In this document: piece by piece, positions 39,418 to 49,697 of the stretch
Position numbering within the stretch: the stretch's first letter is position 1
Layout of the letters: each line of letters begins with the position of its first letter
Source: Chitinophaga pinensis
Lineage (GTDB): Bacteria; Bacteroidota; Bacteroidia; Chitinophagales; CAMDFR01
Direction: 5' to 3'
Assembly: GCA_945860705.1 (NCBI GenBank)
Contig: CAMART010000003.1
Span: 1-64,000 of the forward strand
DNA: 64,000 nucleotides
Translations under genes and position numbers: made by a program
Notes under the pieces: generated by a model
Told to the model about the DNA's origin: nothing
Databases searched by the model: none
The model's input: the letters and a program-made list of their open reading frames with translations, nothing else

Positions 39418-39933
39418 TTAATGATGGTGACCACCTGGACCATGAACATGTCCGTGGCTTAATTCATCTGGAGTAGCTTCACGAACACTTGAAATACTAC
39501 CAGTGAAATGTAATTTTTTTCCAGCCATAGGATGATTAAAATCCATATCTATATTTTCAAGTCCTATTTTAGTAACTAGACCCATATGCTGATTTCCTTG
39601 ATTATCCATCATAGGTACATAAGTTCCTACTTTTATTTTTTCTGCGTCAAATTTACCCTCCTGATCTAAAAAAATATTAATAGGTAAAGTAGCCACGTTT
39701 TCTGGATGGTTAAGCCCATAAGCATCAGCTGCTTCAAGATAAAAATCAAAATTATCTCCGCTTGTTTTACCCATAATATTTTGCTCAAACATAGGTATCA
39801 TCATACCTATTCCTGCTATAAAAACTAAAGGATTTTCAGCAGTAGTTTGTTCTACATGAGTTTCTGAATTATCGTCATTTACTGTAGATAAAGAATATTG
39901 AAGATTTACTACAGATTCGTTTACTATTTGCAT
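39418..39933 (-). CDS. FKBP-type peptidyl-prolyl isomerase, SlyD-like, His-rich tail
   Basis: NPLVFIAGIGMMIPMFEQNIMG...; DFNHPMAGKKLHFTGSISSVREATPDELSHGHVHGPGGHHH. Confidence 0.92.
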   Translation of the reverse strand: MQIVNESVVNLQYSLSTVNDDNSETHVEQTTAENPLVFIAGIGMMIPMFEQNIMGKTSGDNFDFYLEAADAYGLNHPENVATLPINIFLDQEGKFDAEKIKVGTYVPMMDNQGNQHMGLVTKIGLENIDMDFNHPMAGKKLHFTGSISSVREATPDELSHGHVHGPGGHHH

Positions 39934-39957
39934 TGTTGGTTTACTTGTTTTTTATGA

Positions 39958-40365
39958 TTAATATATAAATTCTACTTTTTTAATAATATCTGGGTGAAGG
40001 CTAAAGTATACTGGGCATTTCATGGCTACTCTTTCAAAAATATCTTTATTTTTTTGTTCTTTGAAAGCATCAATTTTTGGGAAATATATTTTAACATGTA
40101 TTTCACCTATTCTTCTAGGCTCTGCATACATAACTTTTGTAATGTCTGCTTTAGTATGTATCAAATCAATACCCATTTCTTTAGCTTTTATACCTATAAT
40201 ACTAAGCATACATGCTCCTAATGAAGTAGCTGTCAAATCTGTAGGTGAAAAAGCCTCTCCATTTCCATGATTATCTTTAGGTGCATCAGTTACTATTTGG
40301 TTTCCACTTTCTATATGTGTGCAAAGAGTACTCAATTTTCCTTTATACTCGATAGTTGATGTCAT
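39958..40365 (-). CDS. OsmC family protein
   Basis: GNGEAFSPTDLTATSLGACMLSIIGIKAKEMGIDL; C-terminal MKCPVYFSLHPDIIKKVEF. Confidence 0.9.
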   Translation of the reverse strand: MTSTIEYKGKLSTLCTHIESGNQIVTDAPKDNHGNGEAFSPTDLTATSLGACMLSIIGIKAKEMGIDLIHTKADITKVMYAEPRRIGEIHVKIYFPKIDAFKEQKNKDIFERVAMKCPVYFSLHPDIIKKVEFIY

Positions 40366-40449
40366 ATTGATTTTAGATTTTAAAGCATCAAACTTAAGTA
40401 TATATTTTTATTTGAATACAACTTATTTTAAAAAGTCTTGTTTTGTTTA

Positions 40450-40457
40450 TATATTTG
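40450..40457 (+). promoter_or_regulatory. -7 box TATATTTG 6 nt before ATG 40464
   Basis: Exact TAnnTTTG. Confidence 0.45.
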
Positions 40458-40463
40458 TATACG

Positions 40464-41234
40464 ATGAAGATTCGATTTTATATGCTCATTTTGATTTGCC
40501 TTTTTGTGAAAATAGGCAATGGACAAGGAAATATCATCAAAGAGGATAGAAACTTTTTGTATCGACACGAATTTTCAGCAGGTATTAAAGTTCAAACCAA
40601 CTCATATGGTATATATCTAGAAAAAGTATGGATAAAAAATATCTACACTAAGAAATTCATTCAATTTGACCTTTTATACCATTATGATATCAGACAAAAA
40701 AAAATGGATGGATTAGCTATAGGCGACAGAACCTATAAGAAATTCGTTTATGGTAAAAGGAATGACATCTTTACTTTAAAATTTAATTTTGGGTATAGGA
40801 AAACAATAGCAGAAAGAGCTATGCAAAAAAATGGAGTAGCCCTATATTTTTGCTATTCTGCTGGTTTCAATTTGGGAATAGAAAAACCTTATTTCTTGTT
40901 TTTAAGAGACGTAGATAATGTAAACGATGTAAATGCAGAATCTTATAATAATGAAAATAAAGATCGATTTTTAAATAATTCTGGTACTAATGGGCAAATA
41001 GTAGGATATGCAGGATTTGCAAGAGGCTGGGGAGATATAAAACCGTTATTTGGGGGCAATCTAAAGTTAGGCCTACATTTTGACTGGGCTAGACAAAGTG
41101 TATTTATCAAGTCACTAGAAGTTGGTGCAAATCTAGATGTTTACCATAGAAGTGTTAATATACTTGCAACAAGGAATAATAAACCATATATATTAAACGC
41201 ATACATAAATTTTCAATTAGGTAAAAGATGGTAA
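40464..41234 (+). CDS. hypothetical secreted/outer membrane protein
   Basis: MKIRFYMLILICLFVKIGNGQG signal peptide; aromatic-rich body, C-terminal INFQLGKRW resembling a barrel terminus. ORF track start 40443. Confidence 0.65.
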   Translation: MKIRFYMLILICLFVKIGNGQGNIIKEDRNFLYRHEFSAGIKVQTNSYGIYLEKVWIKNIYTKKFIQFDLLYHYDIRQKKMDGLAIGDRTYKKFVYGKRNDIFTLKFNFGYRKTIAERAMQKNGVALYFCYSAGFNLGIEKPYFLFLRDVDNVNDVNAESYNNENKDRFLNNSGTNGQIVGYAGFARGWGDIKPLFGGNLKLGLHFDWARQSVFIKSLEVGANLDVYHRSVNILATRNNKPYILNAYINFQLGKRW

Positions 41235-41312
41235 CAATCAATATTTTATATATTTTTTTTTAAACAAACAAACATTTGACAATTTAATGACATTTATTAT
41301 ATAAATAAAAAA

Positions 41313-41320
41313 TATATTTG
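41313..41320 (+). promoter_or_regulatory. -7 box TATATTTG upstream of the BNR-repeat T9SS gene
   Basis: Exact TAnnTTTG, 35 nt before ATG. Confidence 0.45.
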
Positions 41321-41355
41321 CATATATAAATTAAGAAAAACTATAAATAAATAAT

Positions 41356-44244
41356 ATGAAAAAAATTAATTTACTATTTTCATTTCTTGTAATCACTACA
41401 CTAATCGCCAGTTCTGTAGTGGGTTTTAATTATTACAAAAACGAAAAAACGCCTAAGAAAGTAAAGAAAACTGAAGCACAGATAGCATATGAAGCGATGC
41501 TTTACAGACAAAGTTTAATTAAAAATGTAGAAACTGGAACAGTAGATATGGCTGATTTCTATAGAGCTACTAATCAGGCATTAGCTTTAAGAGCATCAGG
41601 TTCTAGAGCTGCGTTAGGACTAAATTGGGAAGAAATGGGTCCAGACAATGTGGGTGGAAGAACAAGGGCAGTATTAGTAGACAAAAACAATTCTAATCAT
41701 GTATTTGCTGGTGGTGTAAGTGGTGGACTATGGGAAAGCACAAATGGTGGACTCAATTGGTCTATAGTTACTCCTATTAGAGATTTAGCAGGTGGCTCTT
41801 ATTTGAGTATATCTTGTATTGCTCAGTCTGGCAACACTATATATGTAGGTACAGGAGAGGCATTCAATGGTGCTCATCCAGGAAATGGGGTTTATAAATC
41901 TACTGATAATGGTGCTACTTGGTCTCACCTCTCATCAACATCTATTCCCTCTATTATTACTCCAGGTGGAAACTTTCCTTGGTCATTAGTAGCAGATATA
42001 GCTGTCGATCCTACTAATCCGGATCATGTTTATGCTTCTCTAGATAATACAGGTCTTACCGAAAGTAGAGATGGTGGTCTTACTTGGTCAGAACCAGCAG
42101 GAATACTTAACAACACTAACTCTGGATGTGTGAAAATAGGTAATGATGGTAATCTTATTTATGCTGTAATAAATGGTAATAAAATATGGAGATCTAATGA
42201 TGCTGGTGTTACGTGGACACATTTGACACAATCAGGAAATCCACTAAGTACATTCCCTGCAATGAGTATCACTACACGTACTCAAATAGCGATAGCTCCT
42301 TCTGATAATAATTATACTTACTTATCTTGTAATAGTGCTTCTGGATGTATATCTGGTGTTTTCAAAACTGTAGATGGCGGTATATCTTGGTCACAAATAC
42401 TAGGTGCTGGTAGTTCTGCAGATCCTATGGCTCAGCCAGGAGGTGGAAGTGGATGTCAAGGATGGTATGACCACTGTATAGCTGTTGTGCCAAATGATGA
42501 AACTCAAATATACGTAGGTGGTATTACTTTATGGTCGTATTCTGAAGGTTTGAGCTGGAAAAGATCTGATCAACTAGGTACAGAAGGTGTAGGTTATGAC
42601 AGTCCTCATTATGTACATGCAGACAAGCATACAATTGTTTTTGATCCTAATAATCCTGAAGTAATGTATATAGGTCAAGATGGTGGCGTATCTAAAACAT
42701 CTAATGCTCATGCTGGATTCCCTACTCCTACATTCAAATCATTAGATAAAGATTATAGAGTAACACAATACTATGGAGTAGCTGCTAATAAAGATGGATG
42801 GATGTTGGCAGGTTCACAAGATAATGGTTCTCATTTAATAGATTTTAATGGTAATACAGCTAGAGCAGCTAAAGAAGCTAGAGGCGGAGATGGATTTGCA
42901 AGCGACATGTCTAGTTTGAATACTAATATTATGTTCGCATCAGTGTATACAAGTGATATGCAACGTTCTGGTAATAAAGGAGTTTCTTTTGGAGGATTTT
43001 TTGATAGTAAAATAGATCCAGATGGAAGCGGTGAACCAGGTACTTGTGATGGTTGTAGTCCATTTTTTACATTTGGTTCTCTAATGGAAACCAAAACAGC
43101 TAATAATTCTATCAAAAACGCTGTTTATAAAAATACTGGAACATCTGTAATTACATCTGGTACTACAATACAAATTTTAAGTAATACAGGGGTTACATTC
43201 CCTTATACATTAATGAGCGATTTAAATATAGGAGATTCGGTTTCTACAAGAGATGTTTATGATGCAAAATACTTTTTAGCTACTTCCCTTTCAGCAACTC
43301 CTGGATGTGGTGCTTGGGTATGTATCAATCCTTTAAATATCACACAAAATCCTAAGTGGTTTAAATTGCCTATTCCACAACAAATGCAAGCTATCGATTT
43401 TTCTAAAGACGGAAATACAGCATACATAGGTGCTGGTGGTACATTATATAGAATCACTGGTTTTAACACAGCTACCTACAACTATACAACTGGAGTAATT
43501 ACAGGTTTAACTACAAACACATGTGCACTTCCTGCTCCATCTAGAACTATTGGAGGTGTAGGAGTAGATCCTAATGATGAAAATCACGTAGCTATAGCTA
43601 GAACAGGTTATGGTAGTACTGGTACAGTAGCACACTCTACAAATGGTATCAATTTTACTGATGTATCAGGTGACCTTCCTAGAATGCCTGCATATGACAT
43701 AGTAATAGATGCAAATGATGCAGATAATTATATAGTAGGAACAGAACTTGGTATTTGGTCTACAGATAATAGAGGAACTAACTGGGTAGAAGAAAATTCT
43801 GGTTTAGCCGGTAATGATTTAGGTTGGGTTCCAGTATATAGACTTAGACAATATGCATTATTTGAAGATGCTTGCCCAGTAATATATGCTGGTACTCACG
43901 GTAGAGGTATGTGGAGATGTACAAGCTTAACACCTACTGCATGTAAAACTTCTGTAGGTATAAGAGAAGCAACTGTAGGAACTATTGCAAATAAGTCTTT
44001 ATCAGTATATCCAAATCCTACATCTAATGATGCAACAATTAGCCTTACTTTAGTAGATAATGCATCTATAGATATAAATATTCTATCATTGTCTGGCAAA
44101 TTAGTATCTACTGAAAAAGTAAATGGTGTAGAGGGTAAAAATGAATTTAAAGTAAACCTTGCTAATCTTGCATCTGGTTCTTATATAGTATCAGTAAGAG
44201 CTGGATCAAAAGAAACTTTAAGCAAAGTAATTATCAAAAATTAA
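41356..44244 (+). CDS. secreted BNR/VPS10-type beta-propeller protein with T9SS sorting domain
   Basis: Repeated Asp-box-like motifs (STDNGATWSHL, SRDGGLTWSEP, SNDAGVTWTHL, TVDGGISWSQI); C-terminal VYPNPTSNDATISL...GSYIVSVRAGSKETLSKVIIKN. Confidence 0.9.
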   Translation: MKKINLLFSFLVITTLIASSVVGFNYYKNEKTPKKVKKTEAQIAYEAMLYRQSLIKNVETGTVDMADFYRATNQALALRASGSRAALGLNWEEMGPDNVGGRTRAVLVDKNNSNHVFAGGVSGGLWESTNGGLNWSIVTPIRDLAGGSYLSISCIAQSGNTIYVGTGEAFNGAHPGNGVYKSTDNGATWSHLSSTSIPSIITPGGNFPWSLVADIAVDPTNPDHVYASLDNTGLTESRDGGLTWSEPAGILNNTNSGCVKIGNDGNLIYAVINGNKIWRSNDAGVTWTHLTQSGNPLSTFPAMSITTRTQIAIAPSDNNYTYLSCNSASGCISGVFKTVDGGISWSQILGAGSSADPMAQPGGGSGCQGWYDHCIAVVPNDETQIYVGGITLWSYSEGLSWKRSDQLGTEGVGYDSPHYVHADKHTIVFDPNNPEVMYIGQDGGVSKTSNAHAGFPTPTFKSLDKDYRVTQYYGVAANKDGWMLAGSQDNGSHLIDFNGNTARAAKEARGGDGFASDMSSLNTNIMFASVYTSDMQRSGNKGVSFGGFFDSKIDPDGSGEPGTCDGCSPFFTFGSLMETKTANNSIKNAVYKNTGTSVITSGTTIQILSNTGVTFPYTLMSDLNIGDSVSTRDVYDAKYFLATSLSATPGCGAWVCINPLNITQNPKWFKLPIPQQMQAIDFSKDGNTAYIGAGGTLYRITGFNTATYNYTTGVITGLTTNTCALPAPSRTIGGVGVDPNDENHVAIARTGYGSTGTVAHSTNGINFTDVSGDLPRMPAYDIVIDANDADNYIVGTELGIWSTDNRGTNWVEENSGLAGNDLGWVPVYRLRQYALFEDACPVIYAGTHGRGMWRCTSLTPTACKTSVGIREATVGTIANKSLSVYPNPTSNDATISLTLVDNASIDINILSLSGKLVSTEKVNGVEGKNEFKVNLANLASGSYIVSVRAGSKETLSKVIIKN

Positions 44245-44263
44245 TTATTTCTAAATACTTATA

Positions 44264-44299
44264 AAAAAGGTTGTCTGCTCTGCATGACAACCTTTTTTT
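44264..44299 (+). terminator. intrinsic terminator
   Basis: AAAAAAGGTTGTC-TGCTCTGCAT-GACAACCTTTTTTT. Confidence 0.92.
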
Positions 44300-44304
44300 A
44301 TGGC

Positions 44305-44312
44305 TAATTTTG
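44305..44312 (+). promoter_or_regulatory. -7 box TAATTTTG ending 4 nt before ATG 44317
   Basis: Exact TAnnTTTG, directly after a terminator; possible leaderless promoter. Confidence 0.6.
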
Positions 44313-44316
44313 CAGG

Positions 44317-45588
44317 ATGAATAATATTCCAAAAATAAATCTTGAAAGAGTATTGATTGTAGGTGGTGGTTTTGCAGGATTAAAATTAGCCTTAGAGTTA
44401 GATCATGATAAATATCAAGTAGTATTGATTGATAAAAATAATTATCATCAGTTTCAACCGCTCTTCTATCAAGTAGCTACTGCAGGTCTTGAACCAAGTG
44501 CTATATCTTTTCCTTTTAGAAAGATTTTTCATAAAGTGAAAAATTTCCATTTTAGAATGGCAAAAGCTTTAAAAATAGTAGCTAATGAAAATAAAGTAAA
44601 TACAGATATAGGTGACATCGCTTATGACCACTTAGTATTAGCAATGGGAGCAGATACCAACTATTTTGGCAATAAAGAAATAGAAGCTACCACCATGCCT
44701 ATGAAAACCACTTCTGAAGCACTCTATATAAGAAATACTATAATCCAAAACTATGAAAATGCGGTTAATTGTAAAGATGATAATGAACAAGATGTATTAT
44801 TAGATATAGTAGTAGTTGGTGGTGGACCTACAGGAGTAGAAGTATCAGGAGCACTTGCTGAGATGAAAACGCATATTTTACCAAAAGATTATCCTGAAAT
44901 AGATTTTACAAAAATGCAAATCTATTTGATAGATGGAAGCGATAGATTGCTTAGTGGTATGAGTCCTGACTCCTCTCAAAAAGCAAAAGAATATCTAGAA
45001 AAGCTAGGAGTAATTATAAAACAAAATGACTATGTTGCAGATTTTAAAGATAAAAAAGTAGTACTAAAATCTGGTGCAAGTATTTCGAGTAATAATGTTA
45101 TTTGGGCTGCAGGTATTATTCCAAATATAATAGAAGGTTTGGATGCTGAAAAATACAATAAAGGGAAACGATTAATCGTAGACAAACAAAATAAAGTAAC
45201 AGGCTATAAGAACATATATGCACTCGGAGATAATGCTAGTATGGAAGATGATGCAAATCCTCGTGGACATGCACAAGTAGCTGGTGTAGCTCAACAACAA
45301 GCTATGAATCTTGCGTACAATCTAAATAATGGAACTTCTAGACCATTTAAATATAATGATAAAGGTTCTATGGCAACAATAGGAAGAAATCTAGCCGTTG
45401 TAGAACTTCCTTTTTTAAAACTTCAAGGAATTATCGCTTGGTTTATATGGATGTTTGTTCACTTAATGCTTATACTTGGAGTAAAGAATAGATTACTAAT
45501 ATTTATTAATTGGGCATGGAGCTATCTTACATTTGATCAGTCTCTCAGACTTCTTATAAAACCAGTAAATAGAAAAATCGATAAATAA
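44317..45588 (+). CDS. ndh: NAD(P)/FAD-dependent oxidoreductase, type II NADH dehydrogenase-like
   Basis: VLIVGGGFAGLKLALELD, YHQFQPLFYQVATAGLEPSAISFPFR, VVVGGGPTGVEVSGALAEM, IYALGDNASM. Confidence 0.9.
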   Translation: MNNIPKINLERVLIVGGGFAGLKLALELDHDKYQVVLIDKNNYHQFQPLFYQVATAGLEPSAISFPFRKIFHKVKNFHFRMAKALKIVANENKVNTDIGDIAYDHLVLAMGADTNYFGNKEIEATTMPMKTTSEALYIRNTIIQNYENAVNCKDDNEQDVLLDIVVVGGGPTGVEVSGALAEMKTHILPKDYPEIDFTKMQIYLIDGSDRLLSGMSPDSSQKAKEYLEKLGVIIKQNDYVADFKDKKVVLKSGASISSNNVIWAAGIIPNIIEGLDAEKYNKGKRLIVDKQNKVTGYKNIYALGDNASMEDDANPRGHAQVAGVAQQQAMNLAYNLNNGTSRPFKYNDKGSMATIGRNLAVVELPFLKLQGIIAWFIWMFVHLMLILGVKNRLLIFINWAWSYLTFDQSLRLLIKPVNRKIDK

Positions 45589-45621
45589 AAAAAAGCCAAC
45601 TAAAATTAGTTGGCTTTTTTA
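45587..45621. terminator. bidirectional intrinsic terminator between convergent ndh and atpC
   Basis: AGCCAACTAA-AA-TTAGTTGGCT flanked by A- and T-tracts. Confidence 0.92.
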
Positions 45622-45637
45622 TAAATATTTAAAATAG

Positions 45638-45889
45638 TTATTGTAATTCTCCTCCTTCTACAAGTATCACTACTTTGTTTTGAAGGCACTCCATAAAACC
45701 GCTATTGATTTTAATATTATTACTTGTTCCATCTGTATTAGCAACACGTATTATACCAGAACTCAATGCAGATATCATAGGAGCGTGATTGGATAATACT
45801 TCAAAAGATCCGCTCACTCCTGGCATTTGTATACCTTTAGCATCTCCTGTAAATATTTTTTTTTCTGGTGTTAATATTTCTACTAGCAT
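45638..45889 (-). CDS. atpC: F0F1 ATP synthase subunit epsilon
   Basis: VEILTPEKKIFTGDAKGIQMPGVSGSFEVLSNHAPMISALSSGIIRV. Confidence 0.93.
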   Translation of the reverse strand: MLVEILTPEKKIFTGDAKGIQMPGVSGSFEVLSNHAPMISALSSGIIRVANTDGTSNNIKINSGFMECLQNKVVILVEGGELQ

Positions 45890-45911
45890 TTGATTCTATT
45901 TTATGAATTTA

Positions 45912-47459
<1,548 letters not shown>

Positions 47460-47467
47460 TCAAGGTG

Positions 47468-47475
47468 CAAAGGTA
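47468..47475 (-). promoter_or_regulatory. -7 box (reverse strand TACCTTTG) upstream of atpD
   Basis: CAAAGGTA on + strand, 38 nt upstream of start. Confidence 0.5.
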
Positions 47476-47688
47476 TGAATATTTAACTATAAAAAAAAGA
47501 GAATATTTATATAATGTGGAAATATCTCTAAATGCCTTAAAAATATGGCAAAATAGAGAAAATATTTGTGAATAGAATTATCTGAGTCCTATGGTAAATC
47601 AGTATATTAAAAATTTAGAAAGATAAAGCACATAAAAAGGTAGTTATGTATAGATATAAAATAATGCTAAAAGTCCTTTAAAATATTC

Positions 47689-48294
47689 TTATTCTCCTTT
47701 AAAATCTGACCAAAATTTTATTTTCCTAAAAAAATCTTCATCACTATATTCTATTTCTTCTATTCTACTAAATAGTGCTCCTAGCTTATTTTCATTCAGC
47801 GAATAATTTTCTACATATAAATGGGTAAAGCAATCATAGATATATACTCTAATATGCATTACTTCCATAGTTAGAAAAACACTATCAAATTTCTTTTTTG
47901 TTGGTTTCAATCCTTTGTAGTAATAGATATCTATTCTATCTATATCATAATAGCTAAATGTAATAGATTCTTCACCATCATTTGAAATAATCATCTCAGT
48001 ATCCTCTAATGTTAATGTACCTATTATTTTATTACGATATTTTTTATTAGGGAAAAATAGAGTCTTAACAGTATCGAATGATGGATATATAATAAAAAAT
48101 AAACTAAATAATAAAAATAATGTACCCAGTATATAAGCAAACAAATTGTTATATGCCATTGCTTTCAAAAAAACATACATACTAGCGATGCATAATCCTA
48201 TAGCAAACATATACGAAACAGACTTTAAAGTCTCCAGTGCATTGAGTAGTTTCTTGTTCTTTATTTTTTCTATAAGTGCGAAAGTATTATTCAT
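47689..48294 (-). CDS. hypothetical membrane protein
   Basis: Two hydrophobic segments followed by a PH-like soluble region. Confidence 0.6.
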   Translation of the reverse strand: MNNTFALIEKIKNKKLLNALETLKSVSYMFAIGLCIASMYVFLKAMAYNNLFAYILGTLFLLFSLFFIIYPSFDTVKTLFFPNKKYRNKIIGTLTLEDTEMIISNDGEESITFSYYDIDRIDIYYYKGLKPTKKKFDSVFLTMEVMHIRVYIYDCFTHLYVENYSLNENKLGALFSRIEEIEYSDEDFFRKIKFWSDFKGE

Positions 48295-48334
48295 AAGTTG
48301 TTAAAATAAAGATAATAATAAAAATAATCAATCG

Positions 48335-48342
48335 TACTTTTG
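48335..48342 (+). promoter_or_regulatory. -7 box TACTTTTG upstream of ferritin-like gene
   Basis: Exact TAnnTTTG, 18 nt before ATG 48361. Confidence 0.45.
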
Positions 48343-48360
48343 TGATATAAATTTTGTGCT

Positions 48361-48933
48361 ATGTCACTACCTCATCCAGCCTTAGTAGATTTACTACAAA
48401 TGGCCTATTCTGCAGAAAAAGCCGCCGCTTTTGCCTATATCGGTCATGCAGACTCCATCAATGACAAAACAGATAAATTAGCCATAAAGCAAATAGAACT
48501 AGACGAGTGGAACCACAGAAGTGAAGTACTAGCTATCATGAACGAGTATAATATTTTACCATCAAAATATTACGAATTTAAATTTCATATCATCGGTAAA
48601 GTAATCAGTGCGAGTTGCTATGTGATAGGATGGTTTATGCCATTTTATTTTGCGGGAGATTTAGAAAGTGGCAATGTTTGTGAGTATTTTAGAATGAAGC
48701 ATTACTTCAATGAAATAGGCATCAGTAAACATGATGAGATTCTATATGAAATGGCTATCAAAGAAAAAGAACATGAAGTTTATTTTTATAATAGAATAAA
48801 AAATCATCGTTTACTTCCATTTTTTGAAAGAGTATTTAAATGGGGGAAACATGCTAAAAATAATGTAGACCTAGAAACACTAGAACCAGTGGAAAAATCT
48901 GATGGGTATTGTGTGAATAAGAGTAGTAAGTAG
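48361..48933 (+). CDS. ferritin-like / demethoxyubiquinone hydroxylase-like diiron protein
   Basis: AEKAAAFAYIGH, two ExxH motifs (EWNH, EKEH) in helical context. Confidence 0.7.
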   Translation: MSLPHPALVDLLQMAYSAEKAAAFAYIGHADSINDKTDKLAIKQIELDEWNHRSEVLAIMNEYNILPSKYYEFKFHIIGKVISASCYVIGWFMPFYFAGDLESGNVCEYFRMKHYFNEIGISKHDEILYEMAIKEKEHEVYFYNRIKNHRLLPFFERVFKWGKHAKNNVDLETLEPVEKSDGYCVNKSSK

Positions 48934-49073
48934 TAAGAGCCAAGAAGCTAGAGCCAAGATATAAGAAGCAAGATTTAAGATGCTAGATACTAGATTTAAA
49001 AACTTTGAACACTAAACATTGAACTTTGAACCTGACTGCCGTCAGGCAGGTTTTCAACTTTGAACTATGTAAA
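48934..49073. repeat. degenerate heptad-like intergenic repeats with embedded GC hairpin
   Basis: Repeated AGCCAAGA/AGAAGC/AAGAT and AACTTTG/TTGAAC words; CCTGACTGCCGTCAGGCAGG at 49031-49050. Confidence 0.65.
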
Positions 49074-49592
49074 TTACAAGCCAAACTCAGCTAAAACTTG
49101 AGGAATCCATTTATTGAGTCTATCTTCTGTTTGGTCGTCTTGATTGTCTACATCTAAGCACAAACCAACGAACTGACCATCTCTTTCTGCTTTAGAAAAA
49201 TCATGTTCATATCCTTCAGTAGAAGTAAGTCCACATAATGTACCTTTTCTATCTTCTACTATAGATGCAAATACTCCTAATGCATCACAAAAATAGGATG
49301 CGTATCCATATTGATCACCTAGGCCAAAAAAGGCAACTTTTTTATTTGAAAAATCTATCAATTCCATTTTAGGTATAAACTCTTCCCAATCGCCCTGTAA
49401 CTCTCCATCATACCAAGTAGGCATACCAAGTATCAATAAATCATACTTAGCCATATCGGCAGTATTCTTTTGATATATTTCCATCATTTCAATAGATTCT
49501 GCTCCTAATTTTTCTTCAATGTTTGCTACTATTTTTTTTGCAACTGCTTCTGTATTGCCTGTATCTGTACCATAAAATAAACCTATTGCCAT
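49074..49592 (-). CDS. fldA: flavodoxin
   Basis: GLFYGTDTGNTEAVAKKI, LGMPTWYDGELQGDWEEF, FFGLGDQYGYASYFCDALG. Confidence 0.96.
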   Translation of the reverse strand: MAIGLFYGTDTGNTEAVAKKIVANIEEKLGAESIEMMEIYQKNTADMAKYDLLILGMPTWYDGELQGDWEEFIPKMELIDFSNKKVAFFGLGDQYGYASYFCDALGVFASIVEDRKGTLCGLTSTEGYEHDFSKAERDGQFVGLCLDVDNQDDQTEDRLNKWIPQVLAEFGL

Positions 49593-49632
49593 ACTATATT
49601 AAATTATATTATATCTATTAAAAAATGATGTG

Positions 49633-49640
49633 CAAAAATA
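49633..49640 (-). promoter_or_regulatory. -7 box (reverse strand TATTTTTG) upstream of flavodoxin
   Basis: CAAAAATA on + strand, 40 nt upstream of start. Confidence 0.4.
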
Positions 49641-49697
49641 CTATAAAATAGATTCTAATGAACCTATTTTATAGTAATAAATTTTGGCTATTGAAAT

